Shown here piece after piece: positions 8,213-16,605 of a stretch of 64,000 nt of DNA (the first letter of the stretch is position 1; every line of letters begins with the position of its first letter). This DNA comes from UKL13-2 sp038321965 (GTDB lineage Bacteria; Pseudomonadota; Gammaproteobacteria; Burkholderiales; Usitatibacteraceae): assembly GCA_038321965.1 (NCBI GenBank), contig JBBQFL010000006.1, positions 84,854-148,853 of the forward strand. Direction: 5' to 3'. The notes beneath the pieces were generated by a model that worked only from the letters and a program-made list of their open reading frames with translations, was not told the DNA's origin and ran no database searches. Both the position numbers and the translations under genes were made by a program.

Positions 8213-8241
8213 TTGCATCTTTATTAAGATGTAGATACTAT
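8213..8241 (+). promoter_or_regulatory. Sigma-70-type promoter of norZ
   Basis: TTGCAT (-35) and TACTAT (-10), 17 bases apart. The layout matches the promoter of the DUF59 operon, and the -10 box lies inside the NsrR palindrome. The leader to the norZ start is about 65 bases. Confidence 0.5.
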
Positions 8242-8248
8242 GAATCTT
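8226..8248 (+). promoter_or_regulatory. NsrR operator upstream of norZ
   Basis: A 23-bp dyad, AAGATGTAG-N5-ATGAATCTT, identical to the first operator at 18 of 23 positions. It covers the -10 region of the norZ promoter, so NsrR binding would block transcription. Confidence 0.72.
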
Positions 8249-8311
8249 TAGTGTCACTTGACTTCTACATGCTGCTTCGTTTTTGAACTCTATCGATAAG
8301 GAACCCATGCC

Positions 8312-10597
8312 ATGCACGCTACCCGCAAACTCTGGACCTGGCTCGCAGTAATCTGCTTACTTTCGTTCGCCGTTTTGGGCTGGGTAGGAACCGAAATTTA
8401 TCTGACTGCGCCGCCCATTCCCAAACAAGTAATCAGTACCAGGGGTGCTGTGCTGTTCTCGGAAGGACAAGTTCAGCGCGGCCAGGAAGCATGGCTTTCT
8501 GCCGGCGGTCAGCAATTGGGTTCAGTTTGGGGCCATGGCAGTTATATCGCGCCAGATTGGTCGGCAGATTGGTTGCACCGTGAGGCACTGGCTTTGCGTG
8601 CGGTTTGGGCGCAACGTGAATTCGGCAAGCCATTTGAGCAACTGGGTGTCGGTCAGCAAGGAGAATTGAACGCCCGGCTCCAGAGCGAGATGCGACGCAA
8701 TACTTACGATGGCACCACCGGCATTATTACACTTTCGCCTGAACGCGCCGAGGCCGTGCAACAGGTGGTGCGTCATTACACGGGTCTGTTTGGCGATGAC
8801 CCATCCTTGGACAAATTGCGCGAGCAATATGCAATGAATGCCGGATTGTTGCCCGATCCAGCCGATCTGCAGGCATTGCCAGCATTCATATTCTGGGCGG
8901 CGTGGTCGGCAGCAACTGATCGTCCGGGCGAATCCGATCTCAGCTACACCAGCAACTGGCCACACGACGCTTTGGTTGGCAACACACCGACAGCCGGTGC
9001 CGGCATCTGGTCGATCGCCAGCATCATTTTCATGCTGGCAGCGATTGCCGGGATGATTTTCTTCCACTCGATCAGCAAGGAAGAAGGCGACCCCGCGCCG
9101 CCGGAAACCGATCCGCTGTTTGACTTGAAGCCGACACCGTCAATGAAGGCGACAAAAAAATATTTCTACGTGGTCATCGGCCTGATCCTGGCACAAGTCG
9201 GCATGGGCGTGATTACCGCCCACTATGCCGTTGAGGGCCAGAGCTTCTTTGGTTTTCCGCTAGCGCAGATCCTGCCCTTTTCGGTGAGCCGCACCATCCA
9301 CACTCAGTTTGCAGTTTTGTGGATTGCTACCGCCTGGCTTGCAACCGGCTTGTATATCGCGCCCGCCATCTCGGGTCACGAGCCGAAATACCAAAAACTC
9401 GGTGTGGATGTGCTGTTCTATGCGCTGCTATTCATCGTCGTCGGTTCCACTGCATTCGGCTGGATCGGCTCCTTGCAACACCTGGGCAATAATTTCACGT
9501 TCTGGATCGGCAATCAGGGGCTGGAATACACCAGCATGGGCCGTATTTGGCAAATTCTGCTATTCATTGGCTTGCTGTTCTGGGTCACCCTGCTGGGACG
9601 CGGCCTGATGCCTGCCTTGAAAAGACCCTCCGAAAGCCGTGGCCTGATTGCGATGGTATTCCTCGCGGCACTCTGCATCGGTGGCTTTTATGCCACCTCC
9701 CTGACGTGGGGCAAACATACGCATTACTCGATGATTGAATACTGGCGTTGGTGGTTGGTGCATTTGTGGGTGGAAGGATTCTTTGAAGTATTCGCGACGG
9801 CCGTCATCGCTCTCTTGTTCACGCGTCTCGGCTTGATCCGCGCCAGCACCGCGAACACGGCAATCATTTTGGAAACCATCGTGTTCCTGTTCGGTGGCAT
9901 ATTGGGTACGTTGCATCATTTGTATTTCACCGGCACGCCGACCTTCGTGATTGCCATCGGCGCCATGTTCTCAGCGCTGGAAGTGGTGCCACTGGCGATG
10001 ATCGGTATCGAAGCCTATCGCAACTACCAGCGCTCCAAAGCAGCGCCTTGGGTGCAAACCTACAAATGGTCGATCTTGTGTTTCATCTCGGTCGGCTTCT
10101 GGAATGTCGTCGGCGCGGGACTGCTGGGATTCACCATCAATACGCCGATTGCGCTGTATTACATGCAGGGGCTTAATTTAACTACCGCCCACGGGCATGC
10201 TGCATTGTTCGGCGTGTACGGGATGCTGGGCATCGGCTTGCTGCTGTTTTGCCTGCGCGGCTTATCGGATCGTGCTGCATGGTCCGACAAGCTGTTGCGG
10301 CCGATGTTTTGGTCGCTCAATATCGGGCTCGCCATGATGGTGTTCATGTCACTGGTACCGTCGGGCATCTACCAAGCCTGGGCCAGCATTACCCAGGGCA
10401 TGTGGTTTGCACGTTCACCGGAAGTGGTGCATTCGACGCTGATGGAAACCCTCGTGTGGATGCGGGTGCCGGGCGATGTGGTGTTCGCAGCAGGCACCAT
10501 TTTCCTGGCCCTGTTCGCTTGGCGTTTGCTCAGGGGCGGCAAGCACAATCCGGCCAAAGCGATGCCTCTGATACCTGGTGTGCGCGCTGGCGACTAA
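8312..10597 (+). CDS. norZ: Quinol-dependent nitric oxide reductase (qNOR, single-subunit NorB)
   Basis: 761 residues, the usual length of the single-subunit enzyme that reduces NO to N2O with quinol electrons in the inner membrane. After the first helix (about residues 10-30) comes a roughly 200-residue periplasmic domain replacing NorC, then twelve or more helices. Haem and FeB ligands are visible: HTQF near residue 330, HLWVEGFFEVFATA near 484 (His plus the NorB glutamates), LHHLY near 535 and HGHAALFGVYG near 627. AAGGA precedes the ATG. The NsrR operator and promoter are directly upstream, so expression should rise with NO. No norC, norD or norQ gene is adjacent, as expected for qNOR. 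Confidence 0.96.
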   Translation: MHATRKLWTWLAVICLLSFAVLGWVGTEIYLTAPPIPKQVISTRGAVLFSEGQVQRGQEAWLSAGGQQLGSVWGHGSYIAPDWSADWLHREALALRAVWAQREFGKPFEQLGVGQQGELNARLQSEMRRNTYDGTTGIITLSPERAEAVQQVVRHYTGLFGDDPSLDKLREQYAMNAGLLPDPADLQALPAFIFWAAWSAATDRPGESDLSYTSNWPHDALVGNTPTAGAGIWSIASIIFMLAAIAGMIFFHSISKEEGDPAPPETDPLFDLKPTPSMKATKKYFYVVIGLILAQVGMGVITAHYAVEGQSFFGFPLAQILPFSVSRTIHTQFAVLWIATAWLATGLYIAPAISGHEPKYQKLGVDVLFYALLFIVVGSTAFGWIGSLQHLGNNFTFWIGNQGLEYTSMGRIWQILLFIGLLFWVTLLGRGLMPALKRPSESRGLIAMVFLAALCIGGFYATSLTWGKHTHYSMIEYWRWWLVHLWVEGFFEVFATAVIALLFTRLGLIRASTANTAIILETIVFLFGGILGTLHHLYFTGTPTFVIAIGAMFSALEVVPLAMIGIEAYRNYQRSKAAPWVQTYKWSILCFISVGFWNVVGAGLLGFTINTPIALYYMQGLNLTTAHGHAALFGVYGMLGIGLLLFCLRGLSDRAAWSDKLLRPMFWSLNIGLAMMVFMSLVPSGIYQAWASITQGMWFARSPEVVHSTLMETLVWMRVPGDVVFAAGTIFLALFAWRLLRGGKHNPAKAMPLIPGVRAGD

Positions 10598-10610
10598 GGG
10601 CCTGTTCGTC

Positions 10611-10741
10611 ATTAACCTGAACAATTGGCTCGCTGGAGTTGAGCGCACTGCGTCGTTGCGAATCGCTTGTGTGGCTTGCCACACGGCACGCTTCACGCCT
10701 CGCATTGCATCCCAATCCAGCGTCCAATTGTCCAGGTTAAT
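10611..10741. repeat. 131-bp imperfect palindromic element, MITE- or REP-like
   Basis: 18-bp terminal arms, ATTAACCTGAACAATTGG and CCAATTGTCCAGGTTAAT, match in inverted orientation with one mismatch. Moving inward, CGCTGG pairs with CCAGCG, and the exact centre is GTGTGGC-tt-GCCACAC. It fills most of the gap between norZ and sirB. No transposase gene is visible. It could be a non-autonomous mobile element or a repetitive extragenic palindrome; copy number in the genome would decide. Confidence 0.7.
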
Positions 10742-10845
10742 TCCTTACAGACCCTAAGGCGTAAAGCGGCGTGGCCAGAAGGTGGCAGTTTCCGGGAGCG
10801 TTGGCACGATGGACTCAAGCCACGCTCTCGATCGGACATTGAGAC

Positions 10846-11226
10846 GTGGATTACACCTCGATCAAACATCTGCACATGACGTTGGCCGCGCTAAGTGGCA
10901 GCCTGTTCGTGTTACGCGGGATATGGATGTTGCGCGAATCCAGCTTGCTGGCCCAACGCTGGGTGCGGATTGTGCCGCACATGGTCGATACCCTGCTGTT
11001 GACGAGCGCACTGACGTTGGTGATCTGGAGCGAACAATATCCATTCGTCCAAAGCTGGCTGACAGCAAAGGTAATCGCATTGATCGCCTACATTTGCCTT
11101 GGCGCCCTCGCTTTGAAATATGGCAAGACCAGGACGGTGCGGGTTTGTGCGTTGGTTTCGGCGTTAACAGTAGTCCTGTATATCGCTGCCGTGGCAGTCA
11201 CGAAACGTGTGCTCGTTTTTGTTTAG
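10846..11226 (+). CDS. SirB-family small membrane protein
   Basis: 126 residues beginning with GTG (VDYTSIKHLHMTLAALSGSL). Four hydrophobic helices at about residues 8-27, 45-62, 72-92 and 99-118, and the conserved LHMTLA...LRGIWML front, fit the SirB/YchQ family (PF04247), integral membrane proteins of unclear function. It lies between norZ and nrdD and reads in the same direction; whether it shares the norZ transcript is uncertain because the palindromic element lies between them. Confidence 0.8.
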   Translation: MDYTSIKHLHMTLAALSGSLFVLRGIWMLRESSLLAQRWVRIVPHMVDTLLLTSALTLVIWSEQYPFVQSWLTAKVIALIAYICLGALALKYGKTRTVRVCALVSALTVVLYIAAVAVTKRVLVFV

Positions 11227-11260
11227 AGCCGACGTGATGCGACAGGCACCAATGCGCCGG

Positions 11261-11276
11261 CATGATCTAAATCATG
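11261..11276 (+). promoter_or_regulatory. FNR-type box upstream of nrdD
   Basis: CATGATCTAAATCATG holds the TGAT-N4-ATCA core of the FNR/Dnr consensus with perfect 6-base arms. The centre is about 106 bases before the chosen nrdD start. Anaerobic activation of a class III reductase by FNR would be expected. Confidence 0.6.
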
Positions 11277-11374
11277 GCTTGGTTAAATAGGCGTTTGCCC
11301 CGACGCATTCTGATTGACGCCACTATATGCAGTGGATATGGTGTTTCAATTCCACTACCGATGGCGTTTACGTA

Positions 11375-13429
11375 ATGATCGAGGCAGAAACAAAAATTCC
11401 TCAGGCCAATGTCTTGACGCGCGTAGCCAAACGCAACGGCTCTTCTGTACCGTTCGATTCGCGCAAAATAATGCGTGCCATTTTGATGGCTGGGCGGGCT
11501 ACCGGTGAATTTGGCCAGTGCCAAGCAGACGAGATCGCTGGCGACGTGACGCGTGTGCTGATCGAGCGTCACGCAGCAGGCATCAGCGTCGAGAACATTC
11601 AGGATATCGTCGAACGCCAACTCGTCGAACAGGGATTTTTCACCACGGCGCGCGCCTATATCGTTTACCGCGAGCAGCATCGGAAACTGCGCAATGATCG
11701 CGAATGCGTGGTCGATGTCGGTACCTCCGTCAACGAGTATCTGCAGCAGCTTGACTGGCGCGTCAATGCCAACGCCAATCAGGGCTATTCACTCGGCGGA
11801 TTGATTCTCAATGTCTCGGGCAAGGTCATCGCTAATTACTGGCTGACCCACGTTTATCCGCCGGAGGTCGGTGAAGCGCATCGCGTCGCCGATTTTCACA
11901 TTCACGATCTGGATATGCTCGCGGGTTATTGCGCTGGCTGGTCACTACGGACATTCCTCAACGAAGGGCTTAACGGCGTACCCGGAAAAACCGAAGCGAA
12001 GCCGCCGAAACACCTTTCAAGCGCAGTCGGCCAGATTGTGAACTTCCTCGGCACGTTGCAAAACGAATGGGCCGGCGCGCAAGCGTTCAGTTCATTCGAT
12101 ACCTATATGGCGCCATTCATCCGCAAGGATCGCCTGTCCTATCGCGAAGTCAAGCAATCCATCCAGGAACTCATCTACAACCTCAACGTGCCCTCGCGCT
12201 GGGGTACGCAGACGCCATTCACCAATCTCACCTTCGACTGGACCTGCCCGGAGGATCTGCGCGAGCAGATTCCCTACATCGCCGGCGAGGAAATGCCTTT
12301 CAGCTACGGTGACCTGCAGGCGGAGATGGATGTCATCAACCGCGCCTACATCGAGGTGATGATGGAGGGCGACGCCAAGGGCCGCGTGTTTACCTTCCCG
12401 ATCCCGACCTACAACATCACGCCTGACTTCAACTGGGATCACCCGAACAGCGAACTGCTGTTTGAAATGACGGCGAAGTACGGGTTGCCGTACTTCCAGA
12501 ATTTCCTCAATTCGGAAATGAAGCCCAACATGATCCGCTCGATGTGTTGCCGACTGCAGCTCGACTTGCGCGAATTGTTGAAGCGTGGCAATGGCCTGTT
12601 CGGTTCGGCCGAGCAGACCGGCTCGCTTGGCGTGGTCACCATCAACTGCGCACGTTTGGGTCATCTGCACGCCGGTGACGAGCCCGCACTATTGGCGCGC
12701 ATCGACCACTTGATGGAACTGGCGCGCACCAGCCTTGAAATCAAGCGCAAGGTTATCCAGGGGCATATCGATGCCGGACTTTTCCCGTATACCCGGCGCT
12801 ATCTGGGCACCCTGCGCAATCATTTCGCGACCATCGGCGTCAACGGCATCAACGAGATGATTCGCAATTTCACCCGCGACAGTGAGGACATCACCACTGC
12901 CTGGGGACACGAATTCGCGTTGCGCCTGCTCGATCACATCCGCGCCCGTATCGTCGTCTTTCAGGAAGAGACCGGCCATCTATACAATCTTGAAGCGACA
13001 CCGGCCGAGGGCACCACCTACCGTTTTGCCAAGGAAGACAAGAAACGCTTCCCGGACATCCTGCAGGCGGGCACGCCAGAGATGCCCTACTACACCAACT
13101 CTTCGCAGCTGCCGGTAGGCTTTACCAATGACCCGTTCGAAGCGCTCGAACGGCAGGACCCGTTGCAGCGTAAATACACCGGCGGCACGGTACTGCACCT
13201 GTATCTCGGTGAGCGGGTGTCCTCGGCCGCCGCCTGCCGCGAGCTGGTGAAGCGCGCGTTCACGCGATTTCACCTTCCCTATATCACCGTGACCCCGGCG
13301 TTTTCGATTTGCCCAAGCCATGGCTATCTCGCAGGCGAACACGCGTTTTGCCCGAAGTGCGACGAGGTCATTCTCGCCGGGAAGCGCAGTGTTGCAAACA
13401 ACCCACAACCCCAAGGAGAAGCCTCATGA
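11375..13429 (+). CDS. nrdD: Anaerobic (class III) ribonucleoside-triphosphate reductase, large catalytic part, lacking the glycyl-radical tail
   Basis: 684 residues from MIEAETKIPQANVLTRVAKR. An N-terminal ATP-cone (about residues 12-105) is followed by the ten-stranded barrel. Active-site features include IRSMCCRLQLDLRELLKRG near residue 389 and FGSAEQTGSLGVVTINCARL near 409. The C-terminus has CPSHGYLAGEHAFCPKC, part of the usual zinc-binding module, but the frame then stops about 20 residues later with no RV(C/S/M)GY glycine-radical loop. That loop is encoded by the next, overlapping small gene. An upstream ATG at 11327 is in frame but adds no domain sequence. It makes dNTPs from NTPs without oxygen and needs NrdG. 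Confidence 0.92.
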   Translation: MIEAETKIPQANVLTRVAKRNGSSVPFDSRKIMRAILMAGRATGEFGQCQADEIAGDVTRVLIERHAAGISVENIQDIVERQLVEQGFFTTARAYIVYREQHRKLRNDRECVVDVGTSVNEYLQQLDWRVNANANQGYSLGGLILNVSGKVIANYWLTHVYPPEVGEAHRVADFHIHDLDMLAGYCAGWSLRTFLNEGLNGVPGKTEAKPPKHLSSAVGQIVNFLGTLQNEWAGAQAFSSFDTYMAPFIRKDRLSYREVKQSIQELIYNLNVPSRWGTQTPFTNLTFDWTCPEDLREQIPYIAGEEMPFSYGDLQAEMDVINRAYIEVMMEGDAKGRVFTFPIPTYNITPDFNWDHPNSELLFEMTAKYGLPYFQNFLNSEMKPNMIRSMCCRLQLDLRELLKRGNGLFGSAEQTGSLGVVTINCARLGHLHAGDEPALLARIDHLMELARTSLEIKRKVIQGHIDAGLFPYTRRYLGTLRNHFATIGVNGINEMIRNFTRDSEDITTAWGHEFALRLLDHIRARIVVFQEETGHLYNLEATPAEGTTYRFAKEDKKRFPDILQAGTPEMPYYTNSSQLPVGFTNDPFEALERQDPLQRKYTGGTVLHLYLGERVSSAAACRELVKRAFTRFHLPYITVTPAFSICPSHGYLAGEHAFCPKCDEVILAGKRSVANNPQPQGEAS

Positions 13430-13635
13430 CTGTACGCACCCAATGCTCGCCCGCAAACATTCACCCCCTGTTGTCCAACGACGAACGCCAGCCCTGCGAA
13501 ATCTGGACGCGCGTGATGGGCTATCACCGCCCGGTGTCGTCGTTCAACGTCGGCAAGAAGGGCGAGTTCTACGAGCGCCAGTATTTTGTCGCCAATCAGG
13601 CAATGGCGCGCGAGAAACTGCCGCTCGCCGCGTAA
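13426..13635 (+). CDS. Separate glycyl-radical domain of class III ribonucleotide reductase (69-residue protein)
   Basis: 69 residues. CEIWTRVMGYHRPVSSFNVG followed by KKGEFYERQYF is the C-terminal glycyl-radical segment of NrdD proteins; Gly32 in RVMGY is the predicted radical site and C24 may complete the zinc module. The gene starts inside the nrdD stop (ATGA) and has its own strong AAGGAG seven bases before the ATG, so it looks like a designed separate gene rather than a simple sequencing frameshift. It would have to dock on NrdD in trans, much as YfiD serves pyruvate formate-lyase. That function is inferred, but the motif is seen. Confidence 0.82.
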   Translation: MTVRTQCSPANIHPLLSNDERQPCEIWTRVMGYHRPVSSFNVGKKGEFYERQYFVANQAMAREKLPLAA

Positions 13636-13657
13636 GGCACGTTGCCGTCAACGCAAA

Positions 13658-14410
13658 ATGCCAAGCCTTGCATCCCTTCGCGACGCGCATCTCTCGCCGA
13701 CCCACGATCGAGTCGATGAGCCGCTGCGCGTCGCCGGCTTCACGCCGCTGTCGACCACCGACTATCCCGGTCATCTGGCGGCGGTCGTTTTTGTGCAGGG
13801 TTGCGCGTGGCGCTGCCGGTATTGTCACAACCCGGAAATACAGGCGCGCCTTGAACCACCGGTGATGCCGTGGCAGGCTGTCCTCGATTTTCTGGACCGT
13901 CGCCAAGGGCTGCTGGATGCAGTCGTATTCTGCGGTGGCGAGCCAACCGTCGACCGTAGCCTAGGCAGCGCAATCGAGGATGTACGCCAACGTGGATTCA
14001 AGGTCGGATTACACACAGCCGGCATCTATCCGGGCCGCTTGCGCGCATTGTTGCCGAAAATCGATTGGATAGGCTTCGATGTGAAAGCGCCGTTTGCCGA
14101 CTATGCTGAAACGACAGGTGTGCGCGGTAGCGGCGCGCCCGCACGGCAGAGTCTTGCCTACCTGCTCGCTTCCGGCGTCGCGCACGAAGTTCGTACCACG
14201 CATCACCCGAACCTGCTTTCTTCGGCCAAGTTGGCATCGATGGCGACATCTTTGCGACAGCAGGGGGTGGCGACTTTTGCCTTGCAGGAGTTCCGTGCGC
14301 ACGGTTGTGCGGATACGACGCTTGAGCCATTGCCGCCACCGCTTGATGACGCGGGAATCGACCACCTGCAGAAGTTATTCCCGACATTCATTTTGCGACG
14401 CGCGAATTAG
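13658..14410 (+). CDS. nrdG: Anaerobic ribonucleoside-triphosphate reductase activating protein NrdG (radical SAM)
   Basis: 250 residues from the chosen ATG. The radical-SAM [4Fe-4S] motif CAWRCRYC (CX3CX2C) lies near residue 49 after FTPLSTTDYPGHLAAVVFVQ, and VVFCGGEPTVD is the SAM-binding GGE motif. It installs the glycyl radical on the class III reductase, here presumably on the separate 69-residue subunit just upstream. The start has no strong ribosome site (an AAGG is 21 bases away), so translation may depend on coupling or the start may differ slightly. Confidence 0.93.
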   Translation: MPSLASLRDAHLSPTHDRVDEPLRVAGFTPLSTTDYPGHLAAVVFVQGCAWRCRYCHNPEIQARLEPPVMPWQAVLDFLDRRQGLLDAVVFCGGEPTVDRSLGSAIEDVRQRGFKVGLHTAGIYPGRLRALLPKIDWIGFDVKAPFADYAETTGVRGSGAPARQSLAYLLASGVAHEVRTTHHPNLLSSAKLASMATSLRQQGVATFALQEFRAHGCADTTLEPLPPPLDDAGIDHLQKLFPTFILRRAN

Positions 14411-14472
14411 GACCATTGCGCATCACTGCGCACCGTCTCTTTCACGCTGGCCAACAATTTTTCGTGATTGTG

Positions 14473-14484
14473 TGATGTGGATCA
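14473..14484 (+). promoter_or_regulatory. FNR-type box upstream of ubiUVT
   Basis: TGATGTGGATCA has the TGAT-N4-ATCA core of the FNR consensus. Its centre is about 61 bases before the long-form ubiU start, so a class II FNR promoter would start transcription near 14520. Confidence 0.55.
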
Positions 14485-14539
14485 TGGTCTACCGTGCGGC
14501 AGTAACTCATTGGCTAAAGCTGATCATTAGAATGGCACC

Positions 14540-15652
14540 ATGACACTGACAGAAAACAACACGACACTGATGCGCGAGCCCACGAGCGCAGCGGAAACCA
14601 TGCCACACGCGACCAATCTGTGCGGGACCGACGCGCGCATGGAACGCATCGAGCGAATGAAGCTGGTCTGCCCGGCAGGCTCACTGCCAGCACTGACTGC
14701 GGCAGTCGATAATGGCGCCGACGACGTTTACATGGGCATTCGCGATGAGACCAATGCGCGCAATTTCGCGGGCCTCAATTTCGACGAGAAGTCCATGCGC
14801 GAGGGCATTCGCTACGCCCACAACCATGGCGTGCGGGTGCTGATGGCGCTCAACACCTATCCACAACCGGCGACCTGGCAAAAGTGGCAGCGCGCCGTCG
14901 ATCTCGCGGTCGATTGCGGCGTCGACGCGATCATCGTTGCCGACATGGGACTGATGGACTATGCAGCCAACAAACATCCGCAATTGCGCCTGCATCTTTC
15001 GGTGCAGGGATCTGCGACCAATTACGAGGCCATCAATTTCGTTCACCAGCGATTCGGCATCACGCGCGCGGTGCTGCCCCGTGTGTTGTCGATCCAGCAG
15101 ATTGCGCAGGTGATCGCACGCACACCGGTGGAGATCGAGGCGTTTGGTTTCGGCAGCCTCAGCATCATGGTCGAGGGCCGCTGCGCGCTGTCGTCGTACG
15201 CTACCGGCGAATCGCCAAATACACACGGCGGCTGTTCGCCTGCAAAGGCGGTGCGCTGGGAACAGAAACCCGGCTTGCTCGATTCGTTGCTCGGCGGTGT
15301 GCTGATTGATCGCTTCCACGCCGATGAGCGTCCCGGCTATCCCACGCTGTGCCGCGGCCGTTTCAAAGTCAACGACGACATTTATTACGCTTTTGAGGAG
15401 CCGACCAGTTTGAATACGCTCGAAATTCTGCCGACGCTGCAGGATATGGGCGTGAAGGCGATCAAGATCGAAGGGCGCCAGCGCAGCCCCGGCTATGTAG
15501 CCTCCGTGACGCGGGTGTGGCGCGATGCGCTCAATGCCTGCGCCGCACAGCCCGAGGCCTACCGCGTGCGCCGCGACTGGCAGGCAGCGCTATCCAAGGT
15601 GGCAGAGGGCCACCAATGCACACTCGGCGCCTATCACAGGACGTGGAAATGA
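14540..15652 (+). CDS. ubiU: Oxygen-independent ubiquinone biosynthesis protein UbiU (U32 family)
   Basis: 370 residues from the first ATG. An internal ATG at 14657 (MKLVCPAG) would give 331, the E. coli length. I kept the longer form because codon use is coding-like throughout and it sits right after the FNR box. UbiU with UbiV performs O2-independent hydroxylation of the ubiquinone ring. In E. coli numbering (subtract 39), C176, C193 and C232 of the [4Fe-4S] site are present (GRCALSSYATGESPNTHGGC; YPTLCRGR). Position 169, which I recall as a cysteine ligand in E. coli, is Ser here (FGSLSIMVEGRC, codon AGC at 15161). It overlaps ubiV by an ATGA. Confidence 0.94.
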   Translation: MTLTENNTTLMREPTSAAETMPHATNLCGTDARMERIERMKLVCPAGSLPALTAAVDNGADDVYMGIRDETNARNFAGLNFDEKSMREGIRYAHNHGVRVLMALNTYPQPATWQKWQRAVDLAVDCGVDAIIVADMGLMDYAANKHPQLRLHLSVQGSATNYEAINFVHQRFGITRAVLPRVLSIQQIAQVIARTPVEIEAFGFGSLSIMVEGRCALSSYATGESPNTHGGCSPAKAVRWEQKPGLLDSLLGGVLIDRFHADERPGYPTLCRGRFKVNDDIYYAFEEPTSLNTLEILPTLQDMGVKAIKIEGRQRSPGYVASVTRVWRDALNACAAQPEAYRVRRDWQAALSKVAEGHQCTLGAYHRTWK

Positions 15653-16605
15653 TGGCCGCCCATACGCGTCCCGTGAACGTCACGCTCGGCCCGTTGCTGT
15701 ACTATTGGCCGCGCGATAAAGTGCTGGCGTTCTACGAAGAGGTCGCCGCCTGGCCTGTCGACACTGTGTACCTTGGTGAGACTGTCTGCAGCAAACGCTT
15801 CGAATTGCGCACGCGCGACTGGCTGCAGATCGCCAGGCGCTTGACTAACGAGGGCAAAGAAGTGGTGCTGTCGACCTACGAGCTGATCGAATCGGAATCA
15901 GATTTGCGTACGCTGCGCAAGATTACCGGCAACGGCGAATACGCAGTCGAAGCCAACGACCTCGGTGCCGTACATCTCATGGCGGGCAAGGTTCCCTTCG
16001 TCGCGGGGCCGTATCTCAACATATACAGCCGTGTGTCGCTTGAGTTTTTTCGCGGGCTGGGCGCGTTTCGCTGGGTCATGCCGCTGGAACTCAGTCAGGC
16101 TGGCCTGTGCGACATACTCAAAGAAACTGACCTCAACATGCAAACGGAAGTATTTTCATACGGCCGCTTGCCGCTGGCAGTATCGGCGCGCTGCTTCACC
16201 GCGCGCTACAACAACCTCTCCAAAGACGACTGCGCATTTCGTTGTCTGGAACACCCGGACGGCCTCACAGTGTCGACGCAGGATGACGAGCCGTTTCTGG
16301 TCATGAATGGCTTGCAGACGCAATCGGCGCGTGTGTACAACTTGATCGACGATGTCGCCGGCATGATTGCAATGGGTGTGAGTCACGTCCGTATCAGCCC
16401 ACAGTCGACGCGAACGGCTGACATCGTTGCCGTGTTTCAGGCGGTCGCGCAGGGAACGCTGCCTGCGGCCGACGCTATCGCGACGATGACACCGTGGATG
16501 CCGGAGATCGCGTGCAATGGTTACTGGCACGGACGCGCCGGCATGGACCTCGTCAATCCTGTACGCATAACCCGGCCACAACCCGCAGGGGCAACGCCAG
16601 CATGA
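15649..16605 (+). CDS. ubiV: Oxygen-independent ubiquinone biosynthesis protein UbiV (U32 family)
   Basis: 318 residues from the ATG that overlaps the ubiU stop, with AGGA seven bases upstream. It is the partner of UbiU in the anaerobic hydroxylase. All four expected cluster cysteines are visible: one in YLGETVCSKR near residue 47, and three in the CX12CX3C arrangement ARCFTARYNN...DDCAFRCLEH. The pattern GYWHGRAGMDLV closes the domain. It is translationally coupled to both ubiU and ubiT. Confidence 0.95.
   Translation: MMAAHTRPVNVTLGPLLYYWPRDKVLAFYEEVAAWPVDTVYLGETVCSKRFELRTRDWLQIARRLTNEGKEVVLSTYELIESESDLRTLRKITGNGEYAVEANDLGAVHLMAGKVPFVAGPYLNIYSRVSLEFFRGLGAFRWVMPLELSQAGLCDILKETDLNMQTEVFSYGRLPLAVSARCFTARYNNLSKDDCAFRCLEHPDGLTVSTQDDEPFLVMNGLQTQSARVYNLIDDVAGMIAMGVSHVRISPQSTRTADIVAVFQAVAQGTLPAADAIATMTPWMPEIACNGYWHGRAGMDLVNPVRITRPQPAGATPA

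Noticed and set aside
12092..12670. 192-codon minus-strand frame inside nrdD
   Set aside because: Shadow frame within a confirmed gene; no ribosome site or domain.
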